NCBI RefSeq assembly: GCF_900110455.1
Contig: NZ_FOIS01000002.1
Coordinates: 1 to 64,000, forward strand
Source of the DNA: Natrinema salifodinae
GTDB lineage: Archaea; Halobacteriota; Halobacteria; Halobacteriales; Natrialbaceae
DNA: 64,000 bases
Direction: 5' to 3'
Below are positions 63,799 to 64,000 of the stretch, piece by piece. The translations under genes and the position numbers were made by a program. The notes under the pieces are model-generated. The model did no database searches, was not told the origin of the DNA, and was given only the letters and a program-made list of their open reading frames with translations. Position 1 is the first letter of the stretch, and each line of letters begins with the position of its first letter.

Positions 63799-64000
63799 AT
63801 GGGCCTCAACGTTCGCGGCGCGATCCCCTTCGCGCGGTCCGTCGTGGCGGGCATTCAGGAGAAAAACGTCACGTTCATGGCCGCCAGCATCGCTTACCAG
63901 GCGTTCATCTCGCTGATTCCGCTGCTCGTACTCGTCTTCTTCCTCGTCTCGTTCGTCGGGGACGAGGGACTCGCCACCCAGGTATCGTCGACGACCGAGG
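63799..64000 (+). CDS. YihY/BrkB-family membrane protein, N-terminal part (cut by window edge)
   Basis: 67 residues visible: MGLNVRGAIPFARSVVAGIQ, then FMAASIAYQAFISLIPLLVL and VFFLVSFVGDEGLA. The segment AASIAYQAFISLIPLL is the signature first helix of YihY/BrkB proteins, once mislabelled ribonuclease BN. Integral membrane protein of unknown function. The gene continues beyond the window. Confidence 0.85.
   Translation, partial: MGLNVRGAIPFARSVVAGIQEKNVTFMAASIAYQAFISLIPLLVLVFFLVSFVGDEGLATQVSSTTE

Overview
This is a chromosomal stretch from a halophilic archaeon (class Halobacteria). Evidence seen in the sequence: high GC, very acidic deduced proteins (Asp/Glu-rich, Lys-poor), many leaderless-type promoters with a TATA-like element about 25-30 nt before the start codon, Tat-type lipoprotein signals, and archaeal families such as HalX response regulators, bacterio-opsin-activator HTH proteins, DpsA ferritin, and ribosomal L10/P0 and L12/P1 proteins with the archaeal C-terminal tail. 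The genus cannot be fixed from this window. No rRNA, tRNA, CRISPR array, insertion sequence or integrase was recognised; this looks like core chromosome with a few accessory-looking genes.

Layout. 1-412: end of an arsenite methyltransferase. 725-6694: menaquinone genes menB, menA, menC, menE with an iron-transport-like lipoprotein inserted; menA/menC/menE overlap by ATGA. 6795-8054: NRDE hydrolase and a winged-helix regulator. 8417-9972: gatC-gatA (transamidation of tRNA). 10179-12295: a tiny zinc protein, an alpha/beta hydrolase and an HTH regulator with a conspicuous double operator. 12683-17318: a four-[4Fe-4S] protein, an NrfD/PsrC membrane protein and a small membrane protein in an ATGA-overlapped operon with no molybdopterin subunit, followed by an Mrp/NBP35 Fe-S carrier. 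17410-22057: cupin, a PHP phosphoesterase with an N-truncated asparagine-synthetase-like protein, and purL. 22252-24812: a HalX regulator convergent with a PAS-PAS-GAF histidine-kinase-like protein that has lost its catalytic signatures. 25225-32799: small membrane proteins, Eis-type acetyltransferase, Lrp regulator plus aminotransferase, thioredoxin-like protein, HpcH aldolase, MscS channel. 32914-36311: old yellow enzyme, BtpA-like protein, TctA-like transporter. 36463-40108: ribosomal stalk genes L1-L10-L12 and L11, split by an opposite-strand membrane gene.

40973-44362 encodes the most unusual protein: an actin/MreB/Hsp70-fold-like N-terminal domain (about 320 residues) joined to roughly 700 residues of acidic coiled coil and a glycine-rich hydrophobic C-terminal anchor. 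It is the best candidate for an undescribed system (a membrane-tethered actin-like filament or scaffold). 44457-53193: zinc ribbon, MFS transporter, methyltransferase, two paralogous acidic proteins flanking an M20 deacylase, SHOCT protein, HAD phosphatase, the DUF2182/DUF1326 pair, glycine-zipper protein, thioesterase. 53369-56829: TraB-like protein overlapping an M50 protease, then purM. 56898-64000: SPW protein, macrodomain, a small protein with a perfect iron-box-like palindrome in its promoter, DpsA with a similar imperfect box, aldehyde dehydrogenase, a Tat lipoprotein, a PfkB sugar kinase and the start of a YihY/BrkB membrane protein.

All functional names come from recognising motifs and family resemblance by eye; no database search was run.
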